A stretch of 64,000 nt of DNA from Vibrio hannami (lineage in GTDB: Bacteria > Pseudomonadota > Gammaproteobacteria > Enterobacterales > Vibrionaceae): contig NZ_JARQZP010000007.1 in NCBI RefSeq assembly GCF_029589055.1, positions 434,001-498,000 of the forward strand, written 5' to 3'. Within the stretch, counting starts at the first letter, position 1, and the number at the start of each line of letters is the position of its first letter. Position numbers and translations under genes: made by a program. The notes under the pieces are model-generated. The model worked only from the letters and a program-made list of their open reading frames with translations. It had not been told where the DNA came from and ran no database searches. Below, piece by piece: positions 18,573-28,508 of the stretch.

Positions 18573-20407
18573 ATGTCCCTACCATTTGCTTTTCATTCTC
18601 AGACCAATGATGGTTTGAAATTCGATGGTGAATTTTTTGAAGTGGTGTTGAAGACCGAAGCTAATTCTTACTCTAAAGTCCAACTTCGCTCGGAACCAGA
18701 TAACGAAGAGTACATGACTGACATGAACTATGTTGGTATGGAGGGGCGTCTTAAGGTCTGGAAAGCCCGATTCAGAAAAATCAAGACAGAGATGTTACCC
18801 ATTACCTGTTTAAGCTGGTAGAGGAGTCAGAACAGTACTGGCTGGATGCGCGAGGTGTTCAGAAACGGATGCCTGGTAGAGAATTCCATTTTAAGGTGAA
18901 TACGGTGAATGAGCCGCCAGAATGGGTCTCTGAGCAAGTCTTCTATCAGATCTTCCCTGAGCGTTTCTGTAATGGAAATCCGGCCATTTCTCCTAAAACA
19001 GAGACCATTAAAGTTGGTGAACGTGAGTATGAGAAGGTATCAAAGCAATGGGGAGAGTTACCGGGAAGCTACGACGGTTCCGCCAGCCGTGAGTTTTTCG
19101 GTGGTGATTTGGCAGGTATCCGTAGCAAGCTGGATTACCTTCAGGAGCTAGGGGTAACGGCACTTTACCTAAACCCAATATTTGCTTCTCACACCAATCA
19201 CAAATACGACACAAATGATTACTACAAGGTTGATTCGGGTTTTGGTACTAATGAGGAGTTCGCTGAGTTAAGTAAAGAGATTCATCAACGCGATATGCGC
19301 GTTATTCTGGACGCTGTTGTCAACCATACCTCGGTAAGCAACGAGTGGTTTGATATCAACGATACTAACGGTAAGGGAGCTTATCATCACCCCGACTCGG
19401 AATATCGTGATTACTACCTGTTCGATGGCGAATCAAGTAACTATTCCGGTTGGAAGGGGATCGACTCGTTACCAGTGCTGAACTTCAACAATTCACAGCT
19501 AAAAAACAAAATCTATCAGGATGATGATTCTGTTATCCGTCATTGGCTTAAAGCCCCGTATCACATTGATGGTTGGCGTTTTGATGTGATACATATGCTT
19601 GGCGAAGGAGAGGGTGCTGTCAACAATGCCCACTATGTCTCGGAGTTCAGGAAAGCCGTGAAGCAGGAAAACCCCATTGCTTATGTTCTTGGCGAGCACT
19701 TTTTTGAGGCGACGCAATGGCTTCAGGGTGATCAGGAAGATGGCGCAATGAACTATTATGGCTTTGCTCATCCGGTAAGGGCGTTTCTTGCTGAGTGTGA
19801 TATTGCCTATGACCCGATCTCATTGTCGATTCCGGAACTTAGTAACTGGTTGCTTGAAAGCAAGGCAAAACTGCCCTGGAAGAACCAATTGTCACAGCTT
19901 AACCAACTCGACAGCCATGATACTTCTCGTTTCCTTACATTGTTAGATGGCGATGAAAAGAAAATGAAGCTAGCTGCCAGTCTTCTATTTACTTATGTTG
20001 GCACACCATGTCTCTACTATGGTACCGAAGTAGGACTAGAAGGCGGAGGCGATCCAGACTGTCGTCGTTGTTTTCCATGGGAACGAGTCGAAAGCAGTGA
20101 TTGGCTTTCGTTCTTTAAACAGTTAATAAGCATAAGGACAACTTGCCCTGAGCTTCAACGTGGTGCTTTTATGTTGTTAGACGCCACAGAAGAGTATATG
20201 GCTTTCGCTAGGGTGTTGGGCGATGAAAAAACGATAGTGGTGTTTGGGTTAAAAAGTCGTGAAGTTGAGATTCCTCTCTGGAAACTTGGTATGGAGCAAG
20301 GGCAAATAGGCTCACTGATTGACGATGAACGCTATTCTTTCAATAATGGTGAACTAATACTGCAACTCGATCCTCTGCAAGCTCGCATCTTGAAGGTTAC
20401 ATCTTAA
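18573..20407 (+). CDS. malZ: Maltodextrin glucosidase-like GH13 enzyme (frameshifted)
   Basis: A cytoplasmic GH13 alpha-glucosidase that trims maltodextrins from the reducing end, about 611 residues after correction, close to E. coli MalZ. An N-terminal beta-sandwich domain (to about residue 110) precedes the (beta/alpha)8 barrel. Barrel landmarks are VSEQVFYQIFPERF, ALYLNPIFAS, ILDAVVNHTS, the nucleophile Asp in GWRFDVIHML, the acid/base Glu in LGEHFFEA and the third acid in LDSHDTSRF. The frame breaks at 18776-18780: five As stand where six would be needed to read RFRKNQDRDV. The start ATG follows CAGGAG. The gene is monocistronic or joined to the GGDEF gene 22 bases later. The MalZ name rests on resemblance, and a related neopullulanase is possible. 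Confidence 0.85.
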
Positions 20408-20429
20408 TAACCAAAATCGCAGGCCAGCT

Positions 20430-21944
20430 TTGTATCGTATTCGCGCATCACACTTAGGTACAAGGCTTGGCTTATTTGAAAAACGTACAATCAATAAAAG
20501 ATGGTTTGTAACAGTGCCGGTGGTTTTTGCATTGGCCTTTGTGTTGCTACTGGTCCATAACTACATAGAACGGACTCAGTTAGAGATTCAAAGTGAGTTC
20601 GAGCAGCTCGAGTCGTCTTTAGCACGTTCTGTAAAAATAGTTTCATCCCTCGATTACAATATATCCAGCCAGTTATTTCATCAGGCGGAGCCAGAAGAAA
20701 CCGGTGTATTACATCATCAAGTAGAGATGGATGACGGAGTATGCAGAGCCTGGCCTGTTATGGAGGAGAAAAAGCGAGGGGATAGTTCTTCCTTTGTTCT
20801 ATCTGTGGATTTAGATTATATGGTTTTGGGCTCTCAGAGCCTTTGTCAGACAGGGTCACCACTTTTTCGTATAGCAAAGCAGAGAGTGTCTATAGCTCCT
20901 GTCATCTCTTTTTTGCATGACCTAGATACTCATATCGATGCTGTTCATTATGTGTCTGCTAGCAAATACACCATCACATCGCCAGAAGCGTTGGCTAAGA
21001 AAATTGATAAGCTGACCATCTTAAGCGTTACGGATTTACCTTTTTGGAGTAAGACGGCGAACAATGCCGATAAGATTACGGTGTTAGGGCCATACCATTG
21101 GGACTTTATGCCCGGGAGCTATATTTCGCTATCCAGCCCTATCGCCTCAGATGATACCTATTATGGGGCTGTCGTTGTCGAAGTCAGTATAGAGAAACTA
21201 CTACGTACTAGTTCCTGGCGAAGCCATCAGTATCGAATCATAAACTTAAGCACTACACCGCTGCCTAAGAATGCTCAGCATGTTCATAAGATCAATGCCA
21301 GTGGGGTGAATTTTTCTCACGCATTTTATTATGATTTTGATTTAAAGCGGGAGGTATACCGCGGATTTATTGATCTCCAGGAAAGCTTACTAACGGTCTT
21401 AACACTGTTAGTTATCGCCATTATTGCGATGTTTTATTTTCAATCACGCATCGAAAACCGCTACTTTAAAGAGCTAGCAGAAAAAGACCCTATGACTGGT
21501 TTATGGAACCGTCGGGGGTTAGAGGTGCATTGTGAGCTGCCAACAAGACATAAATACATTGCTGTCGGGGTATATGATATTGATGATTTCAAAAAAATAA
21601 ATGATACCTATGGGCATGATAAAGGTGATGAAGTGCTTTGTTATGTGGCTGACCGGATTAAGGAAAGTGTTCGCGAGTCGGATATTGTTGCCCGGTTTGG
21701 TGGCGAAGAGTTTGTCGTTTATTTAAGAGGCGACGACAGTGCAGCGATGACGGATGTACTAAAGCGCGTCAGGTTAATTGTCACTGAGAATGCCTCGCAA
21801 GCCCTGTCGAATGGCTTTACTATTTCGGGTGGTATCTCAGTATCACTAGCCAAAGACAGGGTCTCGTTTTCAAAGCAGTTTAAAGAAGCCGATGAGAGGC
21901 TCTATATTGCCAAAACGTCCGGCAAAAACCAGGTAGTTGTATAG
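20430..21944 (+). CDS. Membrane-bound diguanylate cyclase (GGDEF domain)
   Basis: A 504-residue inner-membrane sensor enzyme that makes cyclic di-GMP from GTP. A first membrane helix (about residues 26-44, FVTVPVVFALAFVLLL) and a second near residue 315-330 (LTVLTLLVIAIIAMFYF) bracket a periplasmic sensor region of about 270 residues with no recognised motif. The GGDEF domain follows: DPMTGLWNRRG, then YDIDDFKKINDTYGHDKGD and the active-site GGEEF at about 424-428. An allosteric RxxD inhibition site (RESD) sits five residues before it. There is no EAL domain. The start codon is a TTG with only a weak ribosome site, and a later start cannot be excluded. Confidence 0.88.
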   Translation: MYRIRASHLGTRLGLFEKRTINKRWFVTVPVVFALAFVLLLVHNYIERTQLEIQSEFEQLESSLARSVKIVSSLDYNISSQLFHQAEPEETGVLHHQVEMDDGVCRAWPVMEEKKRGDSSSFVLSVDLDYMVLGSQSLCQTGSPLFRIAKQRVSIAPVISFLHDLDTHIDAVHYVSASKYTITSPEALAKKIDKLTILSVTDLPFWSKTANNADKITVLGPYHWDFMPGSYISLSSPIASDDTYYGAVVVEVSIEKLLRTSSWRSHQYRIINLSTTPLPKNAQHVHKINASGVNFSHAFYYDFDLKREVYRGFIDLQESLLTVLTLLVIAIIAMFYFQSRIENRYFKELAEKDPMTGLWNRRGLEVHCELPTRHKYIAVGVYDIDDFKKINDTYGHDKGDEVLCYVADRIKESVRESDIVARFGGEEFVVYLRGDDSAAMTDVLKRVRLIVTENASQALSNGFTISGGISVSLAKDRVSFSKQFKEADERLYIAKTSGKNQVVV

Positions 21945-22907
21945 CTATTTAGCGCAGGCTGCCTTATATTCTTCGATATGTTCGACGATTGGGGCAGCTT
22001 TTTTGAATTTACGTATGGCTCTAAACAGTTCGTCTGCGCCGGTATACTCTTTTCGTAAGTAAACTAACCACTGTTTTACTCGATTGGGGTAATAAAGGCC
22101 TTTATCACCTTCCATTTCAAGCTCTGAGTAACGTAAAAGTAGATCGACAACATCATTCCAGGGCATACGTTGGTGGTTGTATTTCACCATATTACCCAGG
22201 TTTGGAATGTTAAAGGCACCACGGCATACCATTAGCGAGTCGATACCTGTAGTTTCAATGCAGTTCTGACCATCCTGATAACCCCAGATCTCTCCGTTAG
22301 CGATAATTGGTATCGAGGTTCTTTCTTTAATCTTGCCGATATATTCCCATTTTATTTCTTCAGCTTTATAGCCTCCGAATTTGGTTCTGGCATGAATAGT
22401 AATTTCATCGGCACCGGCTTTTTCTATAGCATCGACAATCTCAAAGCATTCGTCTGGGCTTTCCCAGCCAAGTCTGATTTTTGCTGAAACAGGTACAGAG
22501 TTATCAACCGCTTTTCGGCAAGATGCAACAACCTGATGGATAAGTTCAGGGTGCTGAAGCAGAGCGGCTCCGCCTTTGTTGCGGTTAACGGTTTTGGCTG
22601 GACAGCCGAAGTTAAGGTCAATACCTGCAGCGCCCAGTGACTCGGCTCTTACGGCATTTTCAGCCATCCAATCGGGATCCTGACCTAAAAGCTGTAGATA
22701 TACTGGAGTCCCAGAGCGAGTTTTTGAACCCTGCTTTAGTTCAGGGCACAGCTTGAAGAAGGATTTCTCGGGCAGAAGTTGGTCAACTACGCGGACAAAC
22801 TCGGTGACGCACTGATCGTAGTCGTTTATCTCTGTTAAGAGTTCACGCATTAAATGATCCAGAACGCCCTCCATTGGGCCTAATATTACTCGCATTGACT
22901 TACTCAC
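21945..22907 (-). CDS. dusC: tRNA-dihydrouridine synthase C
   Basis: An FMN enzyme that reduces uridine to dihydrouridine in tRNA, position 16 in E. coli. The 320-residue protein opens with VILGPMEGVLDHLMREL, the DusC-type version of the family's APM motif. The catalytic cysteine is in LNFGCPAKTVNRNKGGA (about residue 98). The later flavin-site motifs ITIHARTKFGGY and IANGEIWG are intact. It is convergent with the GGDEF gene with no gap, so the last codons of the two genes abut. Confidence 0.93.
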   Translation of the reverse strand: MSKSMRVILGPMEGVLDHLMRELLTEINDYDQCVTEFVRVVDQLLPEKSFFKLCPELKQGSKTRSGTPVYLQLLGQDPDWMAENAVRAESLGAAGIDLNFGCPAKTVNRNKGGAALLQHPELIHQVVASCRKAVDNSVPVSAKIRLGWESPDECFEIVDAIEKAGADEITIHARTKFGGYKAEEIKWEYIGKIKERTSIPIIANGEIWGYQDGQNCIETTGIDSLMVCRGAFNIPNLGNMVKYNHQRMPWNDVVDLLLRYSELEMEGDKGLYYPNRVKQWLVYLRKEYTGADELFRAIRKFKKAAPIVEHIEEYKAACAK

Positions 22908-23037
22908 ACCGTTTTATCTTACTCGGAGCATCCGAGATTGGGAGGCGAGATTGTATTGTGTGATTGCTTAAAAGTCACTGTAAAATAGCAGGGTCATGTC
23001 GGTATAATGCCGATAAATTGTTTAAGAGAGATTCCTG

Positions 23038-23631
23038 ATGGAACTGATTGTATTACCGGAAGAGTGGCAGGGTGAGTCTGCGCTGTTTCTTGAGGGTGCT
23101 GTATTAGCGTCAAATTTTGCTGTAAAGCCGTTGGAACCTGAATCATGGGTTGAGCTGATCGGGTTGGATTCGCAGGAAGCTCAAGCGATGCTGGTTCCGC
23201 ATATTAATAAGCAGCACAACCTGCTCCAGAGAGCTGAATACGCTTCAGTGACCGAACTCCCCGCTGAAGATTTGGCAGATTTCGCAGAGGGCTTTATGAC
23301 AGTGTGGCCTGTCGTGGAGCAGCAATATCAGGATGCTGAGTTAGGAGATGGTGCGTTAAGGATGCTGCAGGGGCTTTTAACGGCTCTGATGCTGGCTGTT
23401 GATGAGGAGCAAACGCGAGAACAGATGTCTCTGGCCGGAATCGATAATCCGCCGTATCTTGAAGATTTGAAACCGCAGCTTGATGTGATGATCAACGAAG
23501 TGGCTCATGCTGCCGACGAGTTAATGGTTGGTGCAAAAGCCCAGGCTCTTAATCCGTTCAAAGACGTTGGTAGAAATGATGCCTGTCCATGTGGGAGCGG
23601 GAAGAAGTTTAAGCAGTGTTGTGGGAAGTAA
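23038..23631 (+). CDS. yecA: YecA/UPF0149 family protein with SEC-C zinc motif
   Basis: A 197-residue cytoplasmic protein. The helical UPF0149 (YgfB/YecA) domain spans most of its length and a SEC-C zinc-binding motif is at the extreme C-terminus ([18 protein letters not shown]). In E. coli, YecA (AscA) with this motif binds ribosomes and SecA-related targets. That is family knowledge. The ATG is preceded by AAGAGAG. It is monocistronic, followed by the inverted repeat pair at 23667. Confidence 0.85.
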   Translation: MELIVLPEEWQGESALFLEGAVLASNFAVKPLEPESWVELIGLDSQEAQAMLVPHINKQHNLLQRAEYASVTELPAEDLADFAEGFMTVWPVVEQQYQDAELGDGALRMLQGLLTALMLAVDEEQTREQMSLAGIDNPPYLEDLKPQLDVMINEVAHAADELMVGAKAQALNPFKDVGRNDACPCGSGKKFKQCCGK

Positions 23632-23666
23632 CATTGCCGATAATCAAATACCTGATTCTAATGTCC

Positions 23667-23818
23667 CTCGTTCCCACGCTCTGCGTGGTAATGTATACAG
23701 TAGTTGAAGGAATCTAAATAAGCTACTAAAAACAAAGTAAATAAGTTCAGTAAAAGTTTATACTCCAATTGACAAAGTTGAATCTGATAGGTATTCCCAC
23801 GCAGAGCGTGGGAACGAG
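23667..23818. repeat. REPIN-like pair of inverted palindromic repeats
   Basis: Two inverted copies of a 22-base repeat, CTCGTTCCCACGCTCTGCGTGG at 23667-23688 in two parts (CTCGTTCCCACGC, TCTGCGTGG) and its exact reverse complement at 23797-23818. Each copy is itself a hairpin (CCACGC / GCGTGG around TCT). The 108-base spacer has no coding frame. The CCCACGC-TCT-GCGTGGG core is familiar from REP elements of many gamma-proteobacteria, usually mobilised by RAYT transposases. None is seen in this window. Confidence 0.85.
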
Positions 23819-23882
23819 ATTGACAGCATGCTCATGTAGGGAAGCAAGTATATTTGATATTGCTATCCACTGACAAATTGCC

Positions 23883-24392
23883 TTATTTACCTTTAGCAAA
23901 CTGAGATAGGGCAATCACACCAATTGCTAGTAAGTTACCAGCAAAGATTACAACCAGCCACTGAGGCATAGAAAGTGTCAGGAATTCCCAGGCGATTTCA
24001 CTACAGTCACCCGGCGCTTCGAAGAATTGAGGGAACCAGACGTTCAGTGGAGCCCAGGAAGGCAGGGTTAGAGCTTCACAAGTTGCAAAGATAGATGTCT
24101 GATAATGAACATGCTCCAGAGACAGCATCAGCCCCTTATATGAACATCCTGCCCATCCAACTAAACCAATCCATCTTAAAATTGTTGAGTTAGGGTTAAT
24201 GGCTCCAACGATAGCAAAAGCGCCAATGCCCAGCATAGCAATGCGCTCATAAACACACATTACACAGGGTGCCAGATTCATCACATGCTGGAAAACTACG
24301 GCACAACCAGTAAAAAATACTACAAATAGTAGTAAAAGTGCCCAAGAGAGACGTGATTGGGAAAAGGCTTTGATAGAAGAGAAAATGTTCAC
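23883..24392 (-). CDS. dsbB: Disulfide bond formation protein DsbB
   Basis: The four-helix inner-membrane quinone reductase that reoxidises periplasmic DsbA. The 169-residue protein has four hydrophobic segments. The first periplasmic loop region has the CxxC pair in APCVMCVYERIAM. The second loop has the other cysteine pair, in FATCEAL and PGDCSEI. These are the four cysteines needed for the DsbA-DsbB-quinone relay. It is separated from nhaB upstream by the terminator at 24412. Confidence 0.93.
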   Translation of the reverse strand: MNIFSSIKAFSQSRLSWALLLLFVVFFTGCAVVFQHVMNLAPCVMCVYERIAMLGIGAFAIVGAINPNSTILRWIGLVGWAGCSYKGLMLSLEHVHYQTSIFATCEALTLPSWAPLNVWFPQFFEAPGDCSEIAWEFLTLSMPQWLVVIFAGNLLAIGVIALSQFAKGK

Positions 24393-24411
24393 TGCAATTC
24401 GTCCTGAATAA

Positions 24412-24439
24412 AAAAAGCTCTGAATACTCAGAGCTTTTT
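24412..24439. terminator. Bidirectional terminator between nhaB and dsbB
   Basis: A 12-bp perfect stem AAAAAGCTCTGA / TCAGAGCTTTTT with a 4-base loop. The A/T arms give a T run on both strands. On the minus strand it ends nhaB transcripts before dsbB. Confidence 0.8.
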
Positions 24440-24493
24440 ATACATATATCGTTCAATAATCAACACTATTTATCTGAAAAATAGATATCAGCT

Positions 24494-26087
24494 TTAGTGT
24501 TGTCCTGCGCTTACTGCTCCAGCCGCGGCATCAGCTACGTGGTGGCTGATCATACCGATGTCATACATCCACATAGTCATAGGATCCAGAAGGTAAGAAA
24601 TACCGAATAGACCAACTACCGCAAGGACGATGGTGTACGGAAGTGCCATATAAACCATTGTGCCGTATGAAAGGCGGATAAGTGGAGCAAGTGCCGAGGT
24701 CAACAAGAACAGGAATGCAGCCTGACCGTTTGGCGTCGCAACGGATGGCAGGTTAGTACCTGTATTAATAGCTACAGCAAGTAAGTCGAATTGGTCGCGA
24801 GTGATAACTCCATCAAGTAGTGCAGCTTTAACTTCATGGATGTATACCGTACCAACGAATACGTTATCGGATACCATGGATAATAAGCCATTCGCAACAT
24901 AGAACATGCTTAGCTGTTGGCCACCTTCCATGGCCAGTACTGCATTGATAATCGGTGCAAACAGATGCTGGTCGATGATTACTGCTACAACACCAAAGAA
25001 AACGGCAAGAAGTGCTGTAAATGGTAAGGCTTCTTCAAACGCTTTACCCAGAGCGTGCTCTTCGATTACACCAGTAAATGCAGTTGCCAGAATAATAACT
25101 GAAAGACCAATCAAACCAACGGCTGCAAGGTGGAAAGCAAGACCAACGATAAGCCAGATAGCAATAGCTCCCTGTACGTAAAGCTTAGCAACGTCTTGAT
25201 TCGTGCGCTGTTTCTTCTGCTCGTTATCGTAATCTACAAGAATGTTTCGAACATGCTCAGGCAGCTCTGCGCCATAACCAAATACCTTGAACTTTTCTAC
25301 AAGCGCACAAGTGATAAGGCCACAGATAAATACTGGTAAGGTAACAGGCAGCATACGAATAATAAACTCACCGAATAGCCACCCTGCCTGATCTGCAATA
25401 ATCAGGTTTTGAGGCTCACCTACCATCAGTGGTTACCCCACCAAGTGCTGTACCTACACCAGCGTGCATTAACAGAGAACGTAGGAATGCACGGTAGTTT
25501 TCAAGGTCTTCACGAGTAAGTTCCGACAGGTGTGAATCGGTTGTGTGGTCATGGGAAGAGTTATGACCTTTCCCTGATGCCACTTTGTGATAGATGGAAT
25601 AGAAACCTACAGCAACGCTGATAACAACCGCGATTACAGTTAACGCATCCAGGAACGCTGATAAAAATGCAGCAGTAAAGCAGAATGCGACAGACAGAAT
25701 AATTTTAGAACGGATGCCAAGCAGTATCTTAGTGAAGATAAACAGAAGCAACTGCTTCATAAAGTAGATGCCAGCAACCATGAATACTAACAGTAGTAAT
25801 ACTTCTAGGTTGTTTTCCAATTCGTGCATCACCATATGTGGCGATGTCATTCCCATGGCGACCGCTTGTATTGTTAGTAAACCACCAGGCTGAAGAGGGT
25901 AGCACTTAAGTGCCATAGCTAGGGTGAAAATGAATTCGATAACAAGCATCCAGCCAGCTACGAAGGGGTTTACAAAAAAGAATACGATTGGGTTAATAAT
26001 CAAAAAGGCGATAATGGCAACTTTGTACCAGTCTGGCGCTTTGCCAAGAAAGTTCTTAACAAAAGCGTTTCCGAGTGTCATCGGCAT
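24494..26087 (-). CDS. nhaB: Na+/H+ antiporter NhaB (frameshifted by an extra base)
   Basis: NhaB exchanges cytoplasmic Na+ for external H+ and supports sodium and pH homeostasis, important for a marine bacterium. The corrected product is about 530 residues with roughly 12 membrane segments. It begins [22 protein letters not shown] as in vibrios. The conserved stretches [21 protein letters not shown] and [18 protein letters not shown] are present in two frames. One extra base at 25427 (plus-strand C) lies between the codons for Thr-Thr and Met-Val, and removing it restores TTMVGEPQ. This insertion is not in a homopolymer. It may be a sequencing error or a real mutation. Divergent from fadR, as in enterobacteria. 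Confidence 0.9.
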
Positions 26088-26558
26088 TGTTATTACTCTT
26101 AGTATTAATGAAACTTACAGTCCGTTGCTCTATAAATCCTAAATAACTGATTTTGTTGCTTTTAAGAAACATAGATCCTATTGGTTATAGATTTTGTATA
26201 AAGCTCACACAAAAACCGAGCTAGGATAGCACGTATTGAAATAATTGCTTACAAAAATGCCCTTCAATCTTTGTTTTTACCTGTTACATCACGCTATCGG
26301 TTTGTTGTGTATCAGGCGTTTTATAGGTTTATTGGAAGAGATAGGATGGTGGAACGTTAGTTTACATTTTTATTTCATCGATAACTGACCTTGAATTGCT
26401 TTTACATCGCTGTCAGCTCAGAGATGTTGTACCGATTGTAAACGTTTTTATCAGAGTTGAACGGCGATGGATGGTGTTTGGTTGGTTTTCGTTCATGGGA
26501 ACTAGTGGTATGATGAGTTAATTAGACCTCTTAAAAACATAACTGGATATCTCACTAC
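26088..26558. other. Divergent nhaB/fadR intergenic region
   Basis: About 470 bases between divergent genes. A fadR promoter candidate is at 26506-26514. Otherwise AT-rich sequence without a clear repeat or small gene. Confidence 0.4.
26506..26514 (+). promoter_or_regulatory. Extended -10 promoter candidate of fadR
   Basis: TGGTATGAT at 26506-26514 is an extended -10 element about 45 bases before the fadR ATG. No good -35 is seen 17 bases upstream, as usual for extended -10 promoters. Confidence 0.4.
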
Positions 26559-27398
26559 ATGGTGATCAAGGCAAAGAGCCCAGCAGGTTTCGCTGAAAAA
26601 TATATTATTGAAAGTATTTGGAACGGTCGTTTCGCACCTGGCTCAATCCTCCCTGCAGAAAGGGAACTATCAGAACTTATTGGTGTTACCCGAACAACTC
26701 TACGTGAAGTGCTACAACGTCTTGCAAGGGATGGTTGGCTAACTATCCAGCATGGTAAGCCAACCAAGGTAAATAAGTTTATGGAGACCTCCAGTCTTCA
26801 TATTCTCGATACCTTGATGACGTTGGATACTGATAACGCAACCGGTATTGTTGAAGATCTGCTTGCAGCTCGTACTAATATCAGCCCAATTTTCATGCGT
26901 TACGCATTTAAAGCCAATAAAGAAACTTCTGAGCGTACGATCAAGAATGTGATCGAATCGTGTGAAAGCCTGATGAATGCAGATAGCTGGGATAGCTTTA
27001 TTGAGCAATCGCCATATTCTGAGAAGCTACAACAGAGCATCAAACAAGACAACGAAAAGAGTGGTGAAGAACGCGAAACGGATTTGTTGGCGAAAACCTT
27101 CAATTTCTATGATTATATGTTGTTCCAACGATTAGCTTTCCATTCCGGTAACCAAATTTACGGTCTCATCTTTAATGGAATTAAAAAGCTATACGATCGA
27201 GTGGGTAACTACTACTTCTCAAATCTTCAAGCTCGAGAGCTGGCATTAGACTTTTATAAAGAGCTACTGGCAGTTTGTGAATCCGGAGAGCGTGAAAAGT
27301 TACCTCTGGTTATTCGACAGTATGGTCTGGCGAGTGCAGAAATTTGGAACGAAATGAAGAAAACGCTGCCTACCGATTTTACGGAAGATGATAGTTAA
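26559..27398 (+). CDS. fadR: Fatty acid metabolism regulator FadR (vibrio form)
   Basis: A GntR-family regulator that represses fatty acid degradation and activates unsaturated fatty acid synthesis, released from DNA by long-chain acyl-CoA. The winged helix is at the N-terminus ([20 protein letters not shown], then [14 protein letters not shown]). The protein has 279 residues against 239 in E. coli. The extra ~40 residues lie around 140-180 ([18 protein letters not shown] onward), the insertion known from Vibrio FadR that provides a second ligand site. Divergent from nhaB and followed by a strong terminator. Confidence 0.95.
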   Translation: MVIKAKSPAGFAEKYIIESIWNGRFAPGSILPAERELSELIGVTRTTLREVLQRLARDGWLTIQHGKPTKVNKFMETSSLHILDTLMTLDTDNATGIVEDLLAARTNISPIFMRYAFKANKETSERTIKNVIESCESLMNADSWDSFIEQSPYSEKLQQSIKQDNEKSGEERETDLLAKTFNFYDYMLFQRLAFHSGNQIYGLIFNGIKKLYDRVGNYYFSNLQARELALDFYKELLAVCESGEREKLPLVIRQYGLASAEIWNEMKKTLPTDFTEDDS

Positions 27399-27425
27399 TC
27401 GTTGAACGAACTGACGTCAATTGCA

Positions 27426-27463
27426 ACAATTAGAGCCCGGTAACGGGCTCTAATTGTTTTTTA
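27426..27463 (+). terminator. Intrinsic terminator after fadR
   Basis: A 14-bp perfect stem (ACAATTAGAGCCCG / CGGGCTCTAATTGT, loop GTAA) followed by a T run. Its T run reaches the stop codon of the convergent gene at 27465. Confidence 0.9.
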
Positions 27464-27464
27464 T

Positions 27465-28274
27465 TCAGGCTGTTTTTACCAGTTTGGGGAGTGGTTGATA
27501 AAACATTTCGGCGACACTCTCTAATACCTGGTCATATGCGTAGAAGATAACCAGTGACACGTCGGAAGATATCTTGTACAACTCAGCTTGTGTACGGGAC
27601 GTTTCAGACTCACTCGATAGTGCTGTAAGTTGTGTTCTGGCGTGAACAGATATTGGAGCGCTATATACCATAGGGTTAAGCAGAGATAGCTTATTGAGCT
27701 TTCGGTTTAACCTGGTAGCCTGCATTCTTAACTGGTGACTATCACTTTCAGTATCGATGTTTTGAATGGCTATTCGAAATTGTGTTAGTGACTCTAGGGT
27801 ATCGATAACCAACTGCCAGGTATCGTTATAGGTATCGTTTAAATCCGAATGCTCTTTTTCTAACAACCACACCAGCATAATCTCATCGATTAAAAAAAGG
27901 CAGTGTCTGATCGTTTTGCCATGTGCCATCTGGTTTTTACTTACGCTCATTTCGTGCCATTCAGCAGAAAGATTTTCGAAACGTTTTTGCAAAATACGAT
28001 AGGTCGGTTTATCGTCAAAACTGGCGTCCTCGACGATTTTTCTTATTAGCTGATGGGTATTTTTTTCAATCGACTTTATTTGATCATTTTCGGCAGTATT
28101 ACCCAGGAGTGCCATATGCGTTTGGGTTCTGTGCTGTCGACAGTGGTTCACAAGCTGTCTTAAGCTAGCGACCAGTTCGTACTTACGTTTGTAATCAAGC
28201 TGTCTTGTCTGAGAATAGTGGTACATCAACCCAAGGATCAACGCAGAAACGATAGTTGAAAGCAGTATAAACAT
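27465..28274 (-). CDS. Membrane-anchored protein of unknown function, NIT-domain-like
   Basis: No confident family. The 269-residue protein has one N-terminal membrane helix (residues 2-19, FILLSTIVSALILGLMYH) and an otherwise helical, probably soluble region. The segment RQLVNHCRQHRTQTHMALLGN recalls the start of nitrate/nitrite-sensing (NIT) helical bundles (hydrophobic-Q.ER pattern), but the match is loose. No enzymatic or signalling output domain follows. The start is firmly set by a full AAGGAGG eight bases before the ATG. It is transcribed alone, between fadR and metG. A sensory accessory protein is only a guess. Confidence 0.65.
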   Translation of the reverse strand: MFILLSTIVSALILGLMYHYSQTRQLDYKRKYELVASLRQLVNHCRQHRTQTHMALLGNTAENDQIKSIEKNTHQLIRKIVEDASFDDKPTYRILQKRFENLSAEWHEMSVSKNQMAHGKTIRHCLFLIDEIMLVWLLEKEHSDLNDTYNDTWQLVIDTLESLTQFRIAIQNIDTESDSHQLRMQATRLNRKLNKLSLLNPMVYSAPISVHARTQLTALSSESETSRTQAELYKISSDVSLVIFYAYDQVLESVAEMFYQPLPKLVKTA

Positions 28275-28455
28275 CCTAGCCTCCTTGTGCTTATGACATT
28301 GAACTATCTAAGTTTTAAGCAGGAAGGATGCCAGAAAAAATAACTTTTATTTCAATTGGATAAGCTCTAAAGGCATTGAAAATACGCTAGGGACTGTGCA
28401 GAACGCACTAAGTTGGGGCAGTTTAACGACTAGGGTGTGAGTAAAAAGAGTTTGT

Positions 28456-28486
28456 AAAAAAATCCCCGCTACAATGAGCGGGGATT
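28456..28486 (-). terminator. Intrinsic terminator after metG
   Basis: A 10-bp perfect stem AATCCCCGCT / AGCGGGGATT with a 6-base loop. On the minus strand it is followed by a run of Ts (A run 28456-28462 on the plus strand). Confidence 0.85.
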
Positions 28487-28508
28487 GAATAGTTTAATCA
28501 GTTAAGAA

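Noticed and set aside
25416..25430. Programmed frameshift in nhaB
   Set aside because: No slippery heptamer, internal Shine-Dalgarno or pseudoknot was noticed, and five other genes nearby show similar one-base faults.
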